Positions 1 to 10,152 of a stretch of DNA of 24,833 bases are shown here, piece after piece. The notes beneath the pieces are model-generated. The model was not told where the DNA came from, made no database searches, and saw nothing but the letters and a program-made list of their open reading frames with translations. Source of the DNA: Chara braunii. Taxonomy: Eukaryota > Streptophyta > Charophyceae > Charales > Characeae. The DNA lies in assembly GCA_003427395.1 (NCBI GenBank), contig BFEA01000089.1, positions 399,669 to 424,501 of the forward strand. Reading direction: 5' to 3'. Positions within the stretch are counted from its first letter, which is position 1, and each line of letters starts with the position of its first letter. Made by a program: the position numbers and the translations under genes.

Positions 1-460
1 TGGGGGTGCGAGGCACCAACGAGGATGTTTTGGGCGGGGCGGGGTTGGGGCCTCGACTTTGCCCCCGGGCCCCCGGGTTTCGGGTAGTCTCATCGAAGTT
101 ATTCCAAATATTTTGTTATATTTTATTTTTGAGATTTTTTATCGAAAAATCATTTGCAGTCTGAAAGTTTGAAACTGTATTTTCTCATTGGTAATTTTGC
201 ACTTCAAGGGGAATTGGAAAGTTTATTGAACTTGCAAACGAGTATTTTTTTTTTTTTCCTCGAATTTTTTTGCAAAGTTCGAACTTTTCGTTTTTGATTA
301 GTGGCTTATTATTTGAGTGATTTATCCCACCCACCCCTCCCCACCCATGTTGTTACCCCCACGGATCTTATCGTCTCTATCTACCTCCAGGTACCCCCTG
401 CGGCTGCATTAGTGAGTTGCCACGCCAGCAAACCACGTCAGCAGGCCCCCAACCTGATCT
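1..460. other. Non-coding lead-in, GC-rich then AT-rich
   Basis: No gene is supported here. The first 90 bases are G/C-rich with runs of C and G. The rest is AT-rich with a T-run near 246-257. The last 150 bases become C-rich and lead into the gag-like reading frame at 461. This could be the 5' untranslated leader or LTR edge of the retrotransposon, but I found no matching LTR copy, no tRNA primer-binding site and no target duplication. Confidence 0.4.
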
Positions 461-1904
461 ATGTTCACGCGCTCACAAACAATCGTCATGGACCAAAAAT
501 TCGGGGAAACGGACGAGGCCTATCAGACTCGTATGCTGCTTCTGATTAAGGAAGCCAAGCAACTGTCGGATGTAATAGCAGCCACAACAAAGCAGAAGGC
601 AGAGGACGCCTATAAGGCACATCTGTTGGCAATTATACAGCTGCGCCAGCACGACGAGGAAACAACAAAGGCTGCCGATGAAGAACGAGTTCAACTACTC
701 GAGAAAATATTCAACGGAGAGCGAGCTTTGCTCACAATGCCAGCGGATTTTCGGACCGAGGCCAAGGACGGTAAGATGGAAGAGTGAAAACAAAATTGCC
801 CTACTCCTTTCCCATCTCACATATTTCCTAGCAACATGCATTACACAGCAGGAGGATTTCCACAACCTCGATGACGCGTTGTTTCAAGTCCACAGCCAAC
901 TCCAACAGTTGGAGCAACGACCTCTCCGCCCCTGATACCAGCTCTTCTAACACCTCTGATCGCCTCGAGGCATGAGAGATTGACGTCGAATCCCTTAAGG
1001 ACGACGTTTAGTTATAGCAAATCGCAACCCAATAAGTCTGGATTTGTAAGACGCACATACAAAGGTTGTATCCTTCCTATGCCAATAAAAATTATGATCC
1101 CGATGGACCACGCAGATAAACTTGCATTTTACAATGCCAAAACCCGTGACATTTTCAACTACTACTCCTTTGCGACTCCCCTGGCGGCCCTGGCGGGCCT
1201 GAGTCGTATTAGACACTTATTGTGGTCTTCATGTGGTCTTATGTCATCAACTAAATACAAACTTATGTCTTTGAGAAAAACAATGTATAATTTTACGAGA
1301 TCTTTTTCGACTAGACACGTCAACAAACAGAAGCACCAGGCATACTTATACTTACCGTCGGGGGGCGCGAGCCAAGCATAGTTGGACAATCTCGTCCGAG
1401 TACGGAGTGGTGGCTGCCGACTTGCACAACTTGCACACCAAGATCAGCTGGGAAGATCTATTGGTGGCGTGGCATAAGAGGATTCAAGTAGAGCTGTCGG
1501 AGATCAAGGCAATAATCAAGTTGATGGTCTTCGAACGAGGCACGCTGTCGAGTGTTGACTGGATTGCTGACTACAAACGCTTGATATTCGTCCCGAACAT
1601 TCAAATGGGCTTGAAGGCCATCAAACACTACATCTTCAGGTCGTGTCCGGCGTTGGGCAATGCCTTGACTCACATCAAGGACACCCTGACGACACCAGCG
1701 GAGCTCTTCGACAACGTCGCACAGATTATTGTCACAAACAAGGAGGCTAAAAACCTCCACCGTTCGTCCGCGCCAAGCTTGAGCAGAGATCAACATCGAC
1801 CGAAAGTGGTTGTGGTCGCAGCGGTAACGCCAAACGATCAAAATAGCGAGCCGAGGATCGGCAATGTGATGAAAAAGATTGAATGGACAATGCAATGCAA
1901 GTGA
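461..1904 (+). pseudogene. LTR-retrotransposon gag-like polyprotein, broken
   Basis: This is a decayed capsid (gag) gene of a probable Ty3/gypsy-type retrotransposon. The reading frame opens at 461 (MFTRSQT...) and gives an acidic, lysine-rich helical region (KEAKQLSDVIAATTKQKAEDA). It shifts frame near 785 into a coiled-coil-like stretch (LDDALFQVHSQLQQLEQRP) and shifts again near 930. It then meets TGA at 973-975 and TAG at 1009-1011, just after EIDVESLKDDV. Recognisable gag resumes at about 1335 (AYLYLPSGGASQA, TAG at 1379-1381, then LDN). It shifts to the frame of 1407-1904, which carries the capsid-like segment DLHNLHTKISWEDLLVAWHKR and CPALGNALTHIKDTLTTPAELFD. No CCHC zinc knuckle, protease, reverse transcriptase or integrase follows. 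The frameshifts and stops are seen directly. The family assignment rests on remembered resemblance to charophyte gag proteins. Bases 1012-1330 do not read as gag and may be divergent or inserted. Confidence 0.72.
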
Positions 1905-2840
1905 AATCTCAACGAGCAGTGTACATCCGGATACATACAAAAATTGTGCTTTATAGCGTACTGAAAGACTTAGATACAAGTTTCGACCTGACTGGGATTA
2001 ACCTCCTCCACGTAGTGCATGATAGCGCAGCAGAATTTTATAATACCAATGACGAACCCATTCAATGTGCAATGCAGACTAAACTTACATCATCTTCATC
2101 ACACGATGTGAAGGGAGTTTGACACTACACACATGAAGAATGCGCCAGGTCAAAATCACGAACAGACGAAGCGGATGGAGACAGACGGAGCAGGAGGGGG
2201 AAAGATGGAAATGTCGTCAACACCAAATCTTCGTTTCAAGGCCCAGATAACCCCTCGTCCAAATGTCGGAAGTCCAACATCAAGCTCTTTGTCGTAGGTT
2301 GCTGATGAAGTGAAGTCAGATAGCGAGAGGGTGAGAGGGAGATAATGGACTGAGAAGAGGAAGAAGAATTTTATTTTTCTAACTCTCTCTCACGTGCCAG
2401 GTACTAACTAGTGAAGTTGGCGTTGTGCTGCAGGTACCTCGAAGACGAAGCTGGAGCAATGGCGCTGTAGGTAAGTGTCCTTGGCCTCCGCCCGATCTCT
2501 CTCTAATACTGCTCTAGCTCCTATGGCGCCCAACGCTGAAGACTACTGCTAACGCTACTACCGCCCAGCGCTAAAGACTACTACTAGCGCACTACTATTC
2601 CTGCAGCGCTCTTCCAGAGTGTTGCTGCCGACCCTTGATGATTATCTCTTGCCTCCTGAAATGCACGTGAAGTGTGGGAAATACCTAGGAACTACCTGTC
2701 GGCCTGTAGGGCGGGGCAGTCCTATATAGTGTTGACTCGTTCAGAAGGATGCTCTTGCCAATGTCGAAACGTGCTAGACCCTGGCGTTGAAGCTCAACCA
2801 GGGTTGTCTAGAAAACAGGTCCGAAATGACCTTTGATAAA
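1905..2840. other. No gene; short imperfect duplications
   Basis: A 79-codon open frame at 1883-2122 has no recognisable feature and is probably chance. Purine-rich sequence lies around 2150-2370. Two diverged adjacent copies of a roughly 35-bp unit (core GCCCARCGCTRAAGACTACT) sit at 2528-2560 and 2563-2597. No pol genes of the upstream retrotransposon are visible. Confidence 0.5.
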
Positions 2841-2910
2841 ACCCTGCTTTGTTGCCGGAGTTACAGGGCGGGTCGAACTGATGAGGGCTTAAAAATGACG
2901 CTCGATTTTA

Positions 2911-3025
2911 GCTTGAAACGACACAGGGCCCGTAGACCCTTATTTTCAGGCTTTCAGGCTGAAATGATACAGCGCCTGTAGGCCCTTGTTTTTAGGTTTT
3001 TGGCTTGAAAACGTCACCGGCCTTA
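2911..3025. repeat. Short tandem repeat, ~46-bp unit
   Basis: Diverged units begin with GCTTGAAACGACACAGGGCC at 2911, GGCTGAAATGATACAGCGCC at 2958 and GGCTTGAAAACGTCACCGGCC-like sequence at 3002. They are spaced 47 and 44 bases apart. Each ends in a T-rich AGG segment, and weaker related sequence may extend upstream to about 2850. The function is unknown and no open frame is maintained. Confidence 0.55.
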
Positions 3026-3059
3026 AAATGGCCCGTGCAGCCTGTTGCAGGTGCAGAAG

Positions 3060-4372
3060 TGTAGCTATGAAACCAACTGGGGTTGTTAAATCTCTCCCAG
3101 CTATTCTGTTCGAATGTGGCCTTAACGTGGGTGTATCCTTTGGGAATTGATCCTCCCGATGCAGCTGTTAACCTAGTATGTCCTTCGGGCTTTGTTTACC
3201 AGATCAAAATTGATGGCAGCTCAAGCCAAAAAGAAAAAAAAAAGTGTCTTTGGTGGCTAGTCTTTTTTGGGGTGTGCAACAAGCATCTTTGACCAATTAT
3301 GAATTTTCTCTGCGCGGGGGTGCGAGCGGGGGTAAGGATCCCCAAGCGGGGATGGGTGTAGGGGTGGTCACGAGGGTGGATGCGGCGGTTCAGGATCCTG
3401 GGGCTCAGTCCACTGGTGGTCTGCTGGTGCGTCTGATTCCAATTGTTTTTTCCTTTTTTTTCTAGAGGGCGACAACCTTGAGATATCATAGTGGAACGGA
3501 CAGTCCGTCCGTAATTCAAGAATTAAGTTAATCTGGTTCTATTTGGATTCGATCTTGAGTCTGCATTTCAACAATTTGTGGGTGTACCAACCGAACTCAG
3601 CTTGTTGGTCATTATAATTTTTTTCCCGCCCCCTAGACAGCCCATTTTGGAGAAAAAATGAAGGTTCAAATAATTTCAAAATTTGCATCCTCGGGGATGA
3701 AACCTGGGGCGCGTGGTGGGGGATTCCTGCGCAGGGGTCTGATGTTCGTTCGTGAACCGTGGCTTATCCCTTGGGGACCCCCTAGTGGCAAAGCTGTTTT
3801 TGTAGTACTGTTGGCTTAAACCACCTGTATATGGCCCTAGGGAACTAGAGAACCGTTTTTTATTTTTGACAAGCCAACAATCTCTACTAGAGGGGGTGGT
3901 ATGAGCAGCCCCCTTTATTACTTGTCCCTGGTTGCTCCATCTATTAGTGGGGAGCTGCACTGTAGGCAACTGGAGAAACTGTTTTTAGTCTCTTCGGAAA
4001 TTCAGGAGGCTGAGCGTTGTAGATAAAACGAATCGGGAGCGGGCGACTGCCGAAAGGGCCCTGCGGCCGATAACTGGTATTTGCTAGTGCGTTGAATTGC
4101 CACTGTACCCCGACACTGAAAAAGGTGCATTCTGTTGAGTTAGGAGCGGGTTTTTTAGGGGGGTGCCAATTGGCAGGTGGAGGAAGAGTTCCATAATTTT
4201 TAAGCGCGAACTTTGGCAATTTTTTGCGCTCGGAAGAATTTAGAAAAAAATCTTAAGAATACAGATCCTGAAGATTAGTTCGTAATTTTTTTCGGAAAAT
4301 TATTAAAAAAATAAAAATAAATATTTTAGACCACGAAATAAAATTCGCGCCAAGTCGTCGCATTTATCATTT
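3060..4372. other. No gene; mixed unique/decayed sequence
   Basis: GC-rich patches (3310-3420, 3690-3790, 4030-4170) alternate with T-rich runs (for example 3445-3462). Open frames up to about 107 codons on the minus strand (3196-3519) and 97 codons (3676-3969) contain low-complexity or proline/arginine-rich sequence with no domain I recognise. I treat them as chance frames in decayed sequence. Confidence 0.4.
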
Positions 4373-4438
4373 TTGCCACTTTACACCGTGTGGGCCAACG
4401 AAAAAAGTACCCCAACTTCTGTTATTTTTATGCTCATT
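4373..4438 (+). repeat. Direct repeat A flanking the hAT-like element
   Basis: This segment (TTGCCACTTTACACCGTGTG... ending in TTATTTTTATGC) is clearly related to 5788-5848 (TTGCCACTCTATGACTTGTG...). Both share GTGGGCCAA and AAGTACCCC. The hAT-like element at 4441-5648 starts just after this copy, so it appears to have landed in or beside an older repeat. Confidence 0.6.
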
Positions 4439-4440
4439 GG

Positions 4441-5648
4441 CAGGGTAGCCAGACCGAATGTACGAAGGCCCCTAAGCTGACCCCCGAACGTTCGGGCGTC
4501 CGGGTCCCCATACGCGCCCCGAACCAGAAGGGGTTCGGAGCCCGCAAAACAATATTTTGGCACCTAAGTTTTATTATGTTTTTCTGAAAAATTTTCTACG
4601 AGTTATTTGTCATGTAAGGAAGCTCCCTCTTAATTTTGAAGCCATTTTGTTCAGCCAAAAAAACATGAAAAATCGGCAAAGATGATGGTGTCAAAATTGG
4701 CTTGCCCACTCACTAATTTGGTTTTTTTCTCTTTCCACTTTTTGTATATCCTTTATTTCGGAGCATGAAAAACCTTAACTACTATTTATTTGAGCTACAA
4801 TGTGGACTAATTGTTATATTCTAATCCACAAATTGTAATAAATCTTCTTACATACACTAATCTCGGTATCTATAACAAGTACTTTTAGTTTTGTTCTCTA
4901 AAGTAAAACAAAGCAGCAGATGTCTCTGCAGAAATAAGGAAAGATTAGTTATGAATCGCATGCTCTCATATTTTTGTCACTTACGGGCGAAAAAATGTCA
5001 TTAAATATTTATAATGATCTAGGTCATGATATAATTCCGACAAATGATCCGATTTTTAATGTAACACAGATTCTACTTCAAAAATATAGAACATCTTTAA
5101 GAACCCCGTAATATTCGTACCCATCTTGCTCATTACTGCTGTGAGCCCAGTTTACATGTACATTAGAGGTTGTGATGTATACCGCTCTTTCTGTGTTTCA
5201 TCTATAGTCAATGACAACGCGAAGTGCATAGGCATAGCGTACTCTAATATTAATTGCTTAGGAGATCATACGAATAATATTTTTTATTTGAAAATTCTTT
5301 ATTATGTAAGCTACATTGATATACATTTTCATGGCATTTGTCACAGCAAAAAAGAAAAGAAAAATTGTCAAAGAAGGTGGTGTGGAAAACGAGCTCACCC
5401 ACTCAATGATTTCATTCTCATTTTTTTCTTTAATTTTTATTATTATTATTTATTTTTAATATTTGAATTTTATTTCATATAAAAAATTTGGATGTAACGT
5501 TGAGGCAAATGTTGTTAAGTTTATTTTTCTACATAACATATATATTTTTCAGTTTTTTTTTTTTTTTTCGAACGCGTCGAGACGGGGTCCCGAACGTTCG
5601 GGCATTCGGGTTTGGGCGTTCGGCCCGTCCCGAACGCCGGCAACCCTG
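4441..5648. mobile_element. Non-autonomous hAT-like element, CGAACGTTCG-capped (copy 1)
   Basis: Ends are CAGGGTAGCC (4441-4450) and GGCAACCCTG (5639-5648), inverted repeats matching at 9 of 10 bases. The flanks CTCATTGG (4433-4440) and CTCATTAC (5649-5656) match at 6 of 8, as expected for an aged 8-bp target duplication. Terminal repeats starting CAGGG with an 8-bp duplication fit the hAT superfamily. Both ends carry GC-rich caps with the palindromic core CCCGAACGTTCGGG (4483-4496 and 5589-5602). The interior is AT-rich and non-coding, with two related modules (about 4555-4735 and 5275-5420) containing the motif GGTGTCAAAA...GCCCACTCACT. No transposase is present, so mobility would need an enzyme supplied elsewhere. 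The element is homologous to 16944-17706 in the opposite orientation. Confidence 0.75.
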
Positions 5649-5787
5649 CTCATTACAATACCACTAAAACTCTGAAAATGTGAGGGTCTGTAAATTTGGT
5701 CGTGATCTTTGCAGGAAAAAAATAAAAATAAAAATAAAAATTAGGTGGAGAAATAAATGCCGCTCCGATTTGTTTGATTTTCCATTG

Positions 5788-5848
5788 TTGCCACTCTATG
5801 ACTTGTGGGCCAAAGGGAGAAGTACCCCCAATTGCAATTATTTTTCAC
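5788..5848 (+). repeat. Direct repeat B (copy of 4373-4438)
   Basis: This is the second copy of the segment containing GTGGGCCAA and AAGTACCCC. It lies about 140 bp beyond the right end of the hAT-like element. The A-rich sequence upstream of both copies is also loosely alike, suggesting an older tandem repeat of roughly 200 bp now separated by the insertion. Confidence 0.55.
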
Positions 5849-6837
5849 ACTTAGAAGAGTATGTAAAAAAATTTGATCGTAAATTTAGTCTTTGATCCTT
5901 CCAGGAAAAATGTTTAGAAAGAAATAAAATAATTTCAACTGGGTTTGTGGACATTGGGGCATTTGTAATGAGGAGGGGAGAAAGACCGACTCCGCCCATC
6001 ATTCGTGCAGAAGTGAAATTCTCTATCAAACAGATGGTTGCCACGGAATGGTCCATGAAATCTCTGAACAGGGGATATGCGTTGAAACCTCTGCGGAGGT
6101 TTTCGCAACACTGGGCTAGATTTCCAGACCTGTTTCTCGTTCAGGATTGACAACAATCGCTAGAGTTAACATTTTCGTCCTTTTTTCTTTGACTGTACCT
6201 TATTGATTCACGTTTGGGTTCTCTGCTTTTTCTTTTTGTTTTAACTCTTCTGTTGTGGCTTTTGTTGCTTTTGTATGTTAGGCCTTTTTGTCCTTTTGGT
6301 TGGCATCCCGTTTGTTGTTTGCTCGTTGTACATCTGTTTGCTTGCTGCTTCTTGTAGATAACTTAACTATAGGTATGATGTTTTTGTGGCTCAGTAGGCG
6401 TAGCAGAGGTAGTTTTGTAGGTCTGTTGTGTTGTAGTAGCACGCGGAATTAGAAAGTGGTGAGAATATTGGGGTGATGCAGCATGTCTGGCGGAGAATGT
6501 GCATAGGAAAGTAGTATATGATACATGGCCTGGTTGCTTGCATTGCGGTCACGGATAGGTGGTTATAACACACTAGGTGGGCACTCTGACCTCGGTCGAT
6601 GATGCCCTGTTCAGGGGGTTTCACCTTCTTTTTTGTGAGGGACGTATAACCCTTTGTAAAATGAAGTTGTTAACATTTAAAAAGGAAAAAAAAAATATTT
6701 TAACCACTAAACAAGTTGTGGCCGCAATTCAATGCATTTTCCATTTGCACTGTTCTGTCGGTTCTGCACACTATGCTACGGGCAGCCCTCGTGAACTAGT
6801 TCAACGTCGGGTATAGTGGTGGTTTAAGGCCTGCACC
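5849..6837. other. No gene recognised
   Basis: The sequence is AT-rich with T-rich stretches (6170-6300). Short open frames around 5935-6156 on both strands have no recognisable domain. I see no RNA gene, inverted repeat or tandem array here. Confidence 0.45.
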
Positions 6838-6850
6838 TTTTTTTTTTTTT

Positions 6851-6945
6851 GACAATTTCTTGATTTATTTGTGTCATCCTTGCCCAGGTGCCATGCTAAT
6901 CTTCTCAATATCGTTCTAATTTTAACGAATGTCCCAAAGGATGTA
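6851..6945 (-). pseudogene. U6: U6 snRNA retro-pseudogene with A tail
   Basis: Read on the minus strand, this matches nearly the whole U6 spliceosomal RNA: a CCTTTGGGACATTCG 5' stem-loop remnant, TTAAAATTAGAACGATA, GAAGATTAGCATGGC, CTGGGCAAGGATGACAC and AAATCAAGAAAT. The catalytic ACAGAGA box reads ATTGAGA (plus-strand 6903-6909), which should abolish splicing function. The AGC triad (TTAGCATGG) is kept. The RNA body runs straight into 13 A residues (T-run 6838-6850) instead of the Pol III U-tail. The upstream flank shows no TATA box or plant-type upstream sequence element. Together these point to an RNA-mediated copy made by LINE-type machinery. I found no clear target duplication. Confidence 0.88.
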
Positions 6946-8083
6946 CCGATTTGTTTTTCTCTTGGTGTGCAGGGTGTTTTCGGTCCCCAAGCACTTTTCT
7001 CCAGGGTATGGAAATGCCTTTCATGCCACCAATACTTTTGTGACACTTTTCTTCAGGTCTGGGAATTTCCTGCACGCGAAAAAAACGAACCAGCGCGCGA
7101 ACTTCTTTTGGTTGGCGATGCAAGCCATTCACTGCTGGAGGATGAACCCTGAAAGTTGTGTCGGCGTGAAAGGCACACATTTGTTTGTATGGCGAGGAAG
7201 TACCTACTAGTGTGGCCGACCGATAAGATGCTTGGATGAATGGGTGTGTCAAGCAGGGCTATATTCATTTAAAATGGGAGTGTAGTTTGACAAGTATGGT
7301 GTAGTACTACACTGTGTATATTTTACCACTGAATGACGAAGGAATGTTGCTCATCTAGTGACATTTCTTCTAGGCGTGGAGTAGGTCGGGTTCGAAACAT
7401 AGAAAAAGCGTTGGGAAAATAAGGACCCTTCAAATTTGTGCAATAATAACATTGTCATTACTAAAGACATGTTTGTTGAACTGTGTATCACAGGAAGACT
7501 AAATTGGCTTGTGGTATATAATTGTCCCACTCCTCAATTAGCTCATAACTTTGCCATTGATGCCACCATGCGGGAAAAAATCTCCACTGTCATCTTAATG
7601 GCCACTTAGAGAGGAAAGCACAGTGACAATGTCACCATATGAGAGGGAGAAACATCCATATCCACGTCCTTAGTATAGAGAGGATCTTTTATAATGGTCA
7701 TTAGATAAGGGAGGGAAACCGTTATTCTCACCTTGTAGAAGTGAGGGGCCGCTATAGCCATCTGGGGGGAAAGGAGGAGACTGACACTTGCCACCAAGTG
7801 GGTGTAGCCATCTTGAGTGACAAGGTTTGCAGTATAGCAAAGAAAAGTGGAGGGAAGTAAAGCACTCGGACGCAATAGTAGCCAAGAAGAAAAATGAAAG
7901 GAGTTATAACTATGCCCGTCATTGCTTCAGGATGAAGGGCGTAGCCACTTTCATAGTCATCTGTCAAGAAGGAAACGCAAACTGGGTCATCAAATGTTTG
8001 ACTCTATAGTATGGTAACTTCCACGACACTAGTCGATTAAACCTTCCAACTTCATATTGTGATTTTACATCTTTAAGTGGTTT
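6946..8083. other. No gene recognised
   Basis: This is about 1.1 kb of mixed-composition sequence. Several 70-115-codon frames overlap on both strands (for example 6905-7252 minus, 6929-7210 plus), none with a recognisable domain. Their mutual overlap and lack of conserved motifs argue for chance frames. No repeats or RNA genes were found. Confidence 0.4.
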
Positions 8084-8823
8084 TTAGTGCGCCCGCACCG
8101 GCCAGTTCGTGAAAGAAAAGCGGGATTTGACATGACCGGTGATCCCGAAGACTTTTTCAAGGAAAGCGGCGTGTTTTGTGGGCGGGTGTGCGCGTCCAAT
8201 TTTCGGGTGTACGTTTGGACACCGCCTGGTCTTCGGTGTGACCTTGTGGACACCATCTGCGGCCCTTTCTCGTGGCCTACGTTGTGGCAACCCATAGTCC
8301 CCCATCGGCATGCTGAAGGGACTTGCGAGACACGAGCAGAGCACGTTGGGATCATGGTGAATTCTTCTTTCACCTCGGAACTGGCGCCACGAGTCTGTGG
8401 TAGGTCTTCCGCTGCCACTCCGACCATCTCCTCGACGGGTCTTCTTTGATTTGGTGGAGCCAAGCATCTGCTACCATCGCTGCAGTTCCCCGCGGCGGAA
8501 CTTGCAAACCTTCGGTGATCCTCCCCCTGTCTATGTGCTTCTTCTTCGTGCTCCTGCTACAGCCTTCAAACACTGACATGACCTTCCGCTGTTCGGTGTA
8601 TCGGTCGTTAAGCGCACAGTTTCTACTTCACACGTCTTCCTTCTGCTGCTCCACTCGTGGTCTTGTTTTATACCGTGCAACGATGGCTCAACTGACGGTG
8701 GCTGCGGATGAGGGAACATTTGATCATTATCTTCACTACCATGTTTATCCACGCGTTAACAAATATCAGCATGATGCAAAATGTGAGCATTGTGTTGTTG
8801 ATCCTTGCTTATCAAGTTTTTAA
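8084..8823. other. GC-richer block with unassigned open frames
   Basis: This block is noticeably richer in G+C than its flanks. It has open frames on both strands: 8087-8449 (+), 8084-8467 (-), 8370-8579 (-) and 8446-8823 (+). The minus-strand frames are arginine/serine-rich (for example WLHQIKEDPSRRWSEWQRK) and could be remnants of a transposon protein, but I cannot name one. The block lies just upstream of the Harbinger transposase fragment. It may belong to that element or be unrelated. Coding status is unresolved. Confidence 0.3.
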
Positions 8824-8956
8824 GGGCGCAGGGCGAGTGGGCGGCCTCATGCCCTTCATTAGTTGATGACGATGATGGTTGTAGATGCGGGAGCGAGTGG
8901 GAGGAACGCGGGACGAGCTGAACATGATGGGTGTGGGACAGAAAAAGAAATTATGA

Positions 8957-9856
8957 GAATACACACGTCTGACGCATCCCGTATTTGACAACGTTATGAA
9001 ACGAATTGCTTTAAGGATTCAAAAGAGGGACAGGAAAGATGCTTTGCCAACGTCTCTCAAGTTTGCCTTCGCACTTTACAGATGGTCCATAGGCTTTTTT
9101 TTTTTTTTTTTTTTCTCTCAATTTCACCTCACACTACCTACCTACCACTACTCTTAATTGTAGGCATAGCATCAGGGACCATGCCAACAGGACCAATCCC
9201 TGTGCCTCCCCTCAGGTCCCCTTGCCTATGAACATCAACAGACTCTGCTAAATGCCAATCGGGGGATCCAGTGGTCTATCTCTAGGTGGTGGGCGCCAAG
9301 CATGCCCAGGAAGGTACATGAGGCCAATGAGGAATGAACCCACGACCTCATGAATGCCACTTGCGAACCTTACCAACTGAGTTAGGCCGTTGGATATAGG
9401 CGTTTTTTACCGGTAGTGCGCGAACGACTTTGGGATGGGAATACACAACACTATCAGATGCACGGACGACGTCGCAAAAGCTATTTGTGCAGAGTACGGG
9501 CATATGTTGTGTTGGTCGACAGGCGATCACTTACAAGCGCCCCTTGACTACGACGAGCGGAAAAGCTTTCCAGGGTATATCGGTGTCATTGACTGTACAC
9601 ACATCTACATTGACAAGCCATGTGGCGCCGGGGCGGAGCCGTACTTCGATCTCGACAGGCAATACTCAATCCAAGCGCAGGTTGTGTGCGATGAGAACCT
9701 GAGCATAGTGGACGCTGTACCACCTGTCAGCATGAGCGGTGATGTCTGCTCTGAACACGAATTCGGACTTGTGCACCCAATCCCGCCTACGTAGTAGCTC
9801 CTTCACCAGTACGACGTGGCCGACTACGATACCCTTAAGGATTGTGCATACTTCCA

Positions 9857-9860
<4 letters not shown>
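8957..9860 (+). pseudogene. PIF/Harbinger (HARBI1-like) transposase, disrupted
   Basis: This is a remnant of a DDE-type nuclease that cuts and joins DNA for PIF/Harbinger transposons. The upstream part (8957-9094) reads THPVFDNVMKRIALRIQK then LPTSLKFAFALYRWSIG. The frame is interrupted by a SINE at 9095-9395 and resumes at 9402 as VFYR, TAG (9414-9416), then CANDFGMGIHNTIRCTDDV. The catalytic-core motif IGVIDCTHIYIDKP follows (first Asp codon 9591-9593), then YFDLDRQYSIQAQVVCDENL. Near 9725-9740 the frame shifts: VMSALNTNSDLCTQ (from about 9736) resembles the usual SVHDxRVL...DLY region, so the second catalytic Asp is not preserved. Coding similarity fades around 9860, where CT/TA repeats start. 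The usual protein is about 350-450 residues, and only about 190 codons survive. The family call is firm and the gene is certainly dead. Confidence 0.87.
9095..9395 (-). mobile_element. tRNA-derived SINE inserted in the Harbinger transposase
   Basis: On the minus strand the element starts with a tRNA-like head. Its A box TAACTCAGTTGG (9384-9373) matches TRGCNNAGYNGG at 11 of 12. Its B box GGGTTCATTCC (9341-9331) is one base short of consensus. The two boxes span 54 nt, the spacing found in real tRNAs. The outer bases CCAA and TTGG can pair like an acceptor stem. A roughly 230-bp unrelated body follows, ending in a 20-A tail (T-run 9095-9114). The flanks carry the direct repeat ATAGGC (9089-9094 and 9396-9401). 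Removing the element rejoins transposase codons in frame, which confirms both boundaries. Internal Pol III promoter boxes and a poly(A) tail imply LINE-assisted mobilisation. Confidence 0.87.
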
Positions 9861-9902
<42 letters not shown>

Positions 9903-9915
9903 TATATATATATTT
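9857..9915. repeat. (CT)n/(TA)n microsatellite
   Basis: A short CT run passes into TA repeats broken by TTTA. It forms the junction between the Harbinger fragment and the first hammerhead-bearing repeat. Confidence 0.9.
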
Positions 9916-9961
9916 GGTTAAGGTAGATTATCATTTACAGTGTAATCAGTTAGGGGATTCT

Positions 9962-10021
9962 GCAGACTGTTAGGGTTCAGCCTCCTGATGAGTCGGTGAA
10001 ACTCCGACGAAACAGATTGTC
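9962..10021 (+). ncRNA. Hammerhead ribozyme motif, copy 1
   Basis: The catalytic core is CTGATGA (9985-9991) and GAAA (10009-10012). Stem II is perfect, GTCGG/CCGAC (9992-9996 / 10004-10008), with a 7-nt loop. The predicted cleavage triplet is GTT (9969-9971). Stem I has lost its first G (AGGG...CCTC), so its closing pair is missing. Stem III pairs ACAG with CTGT but then meets an A-A mismatch. The core is intact but the helices are weakened, so activity is doubtful. Confidence 0.83.
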
Positions 10022-10089
10022 ACAGCCCCTCGTTTGTTGTCCTCTTCTCTCTCTCTGCCTACGGTTTACCGGGCAGTTCTGTTTGTGAC

Positions 10090-10148
10090 GATATATATAT
10101 ATATTTATATATATATATATTTATATTTATATATATATATATATATAC
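10090..10148. repeat. (TA)n expansion inside the hammerhead array
   Basis: A TA-rich run starts at the GTGACGATATA site of the repeat unit, which is short (GATATATGC) in the unexpanded copies at 10268-10280 and 10693-10705. It separates hammerhead copies 1 and 2. Confidence 0.88.
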
Positions 10149-10152
10149 GTAT

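Noticed and set aside
2726-2745. CCTATATAGTG as a TATA-box promoter
   Set aside because: Isolated AT word with no gene downstream and no other promoter evidence.
2879-2925. CTGATGAGGGCTT...AGCTTGAAAC resembles a hammerhead core with a long stem II
   Set aside because: CTGATGA and GAAAC are present, but no convincing stem I or stem III with a cleavage triplet closes, and the GAAAC belongs to a 46-bp tandem repeat unit that recurs without the core.
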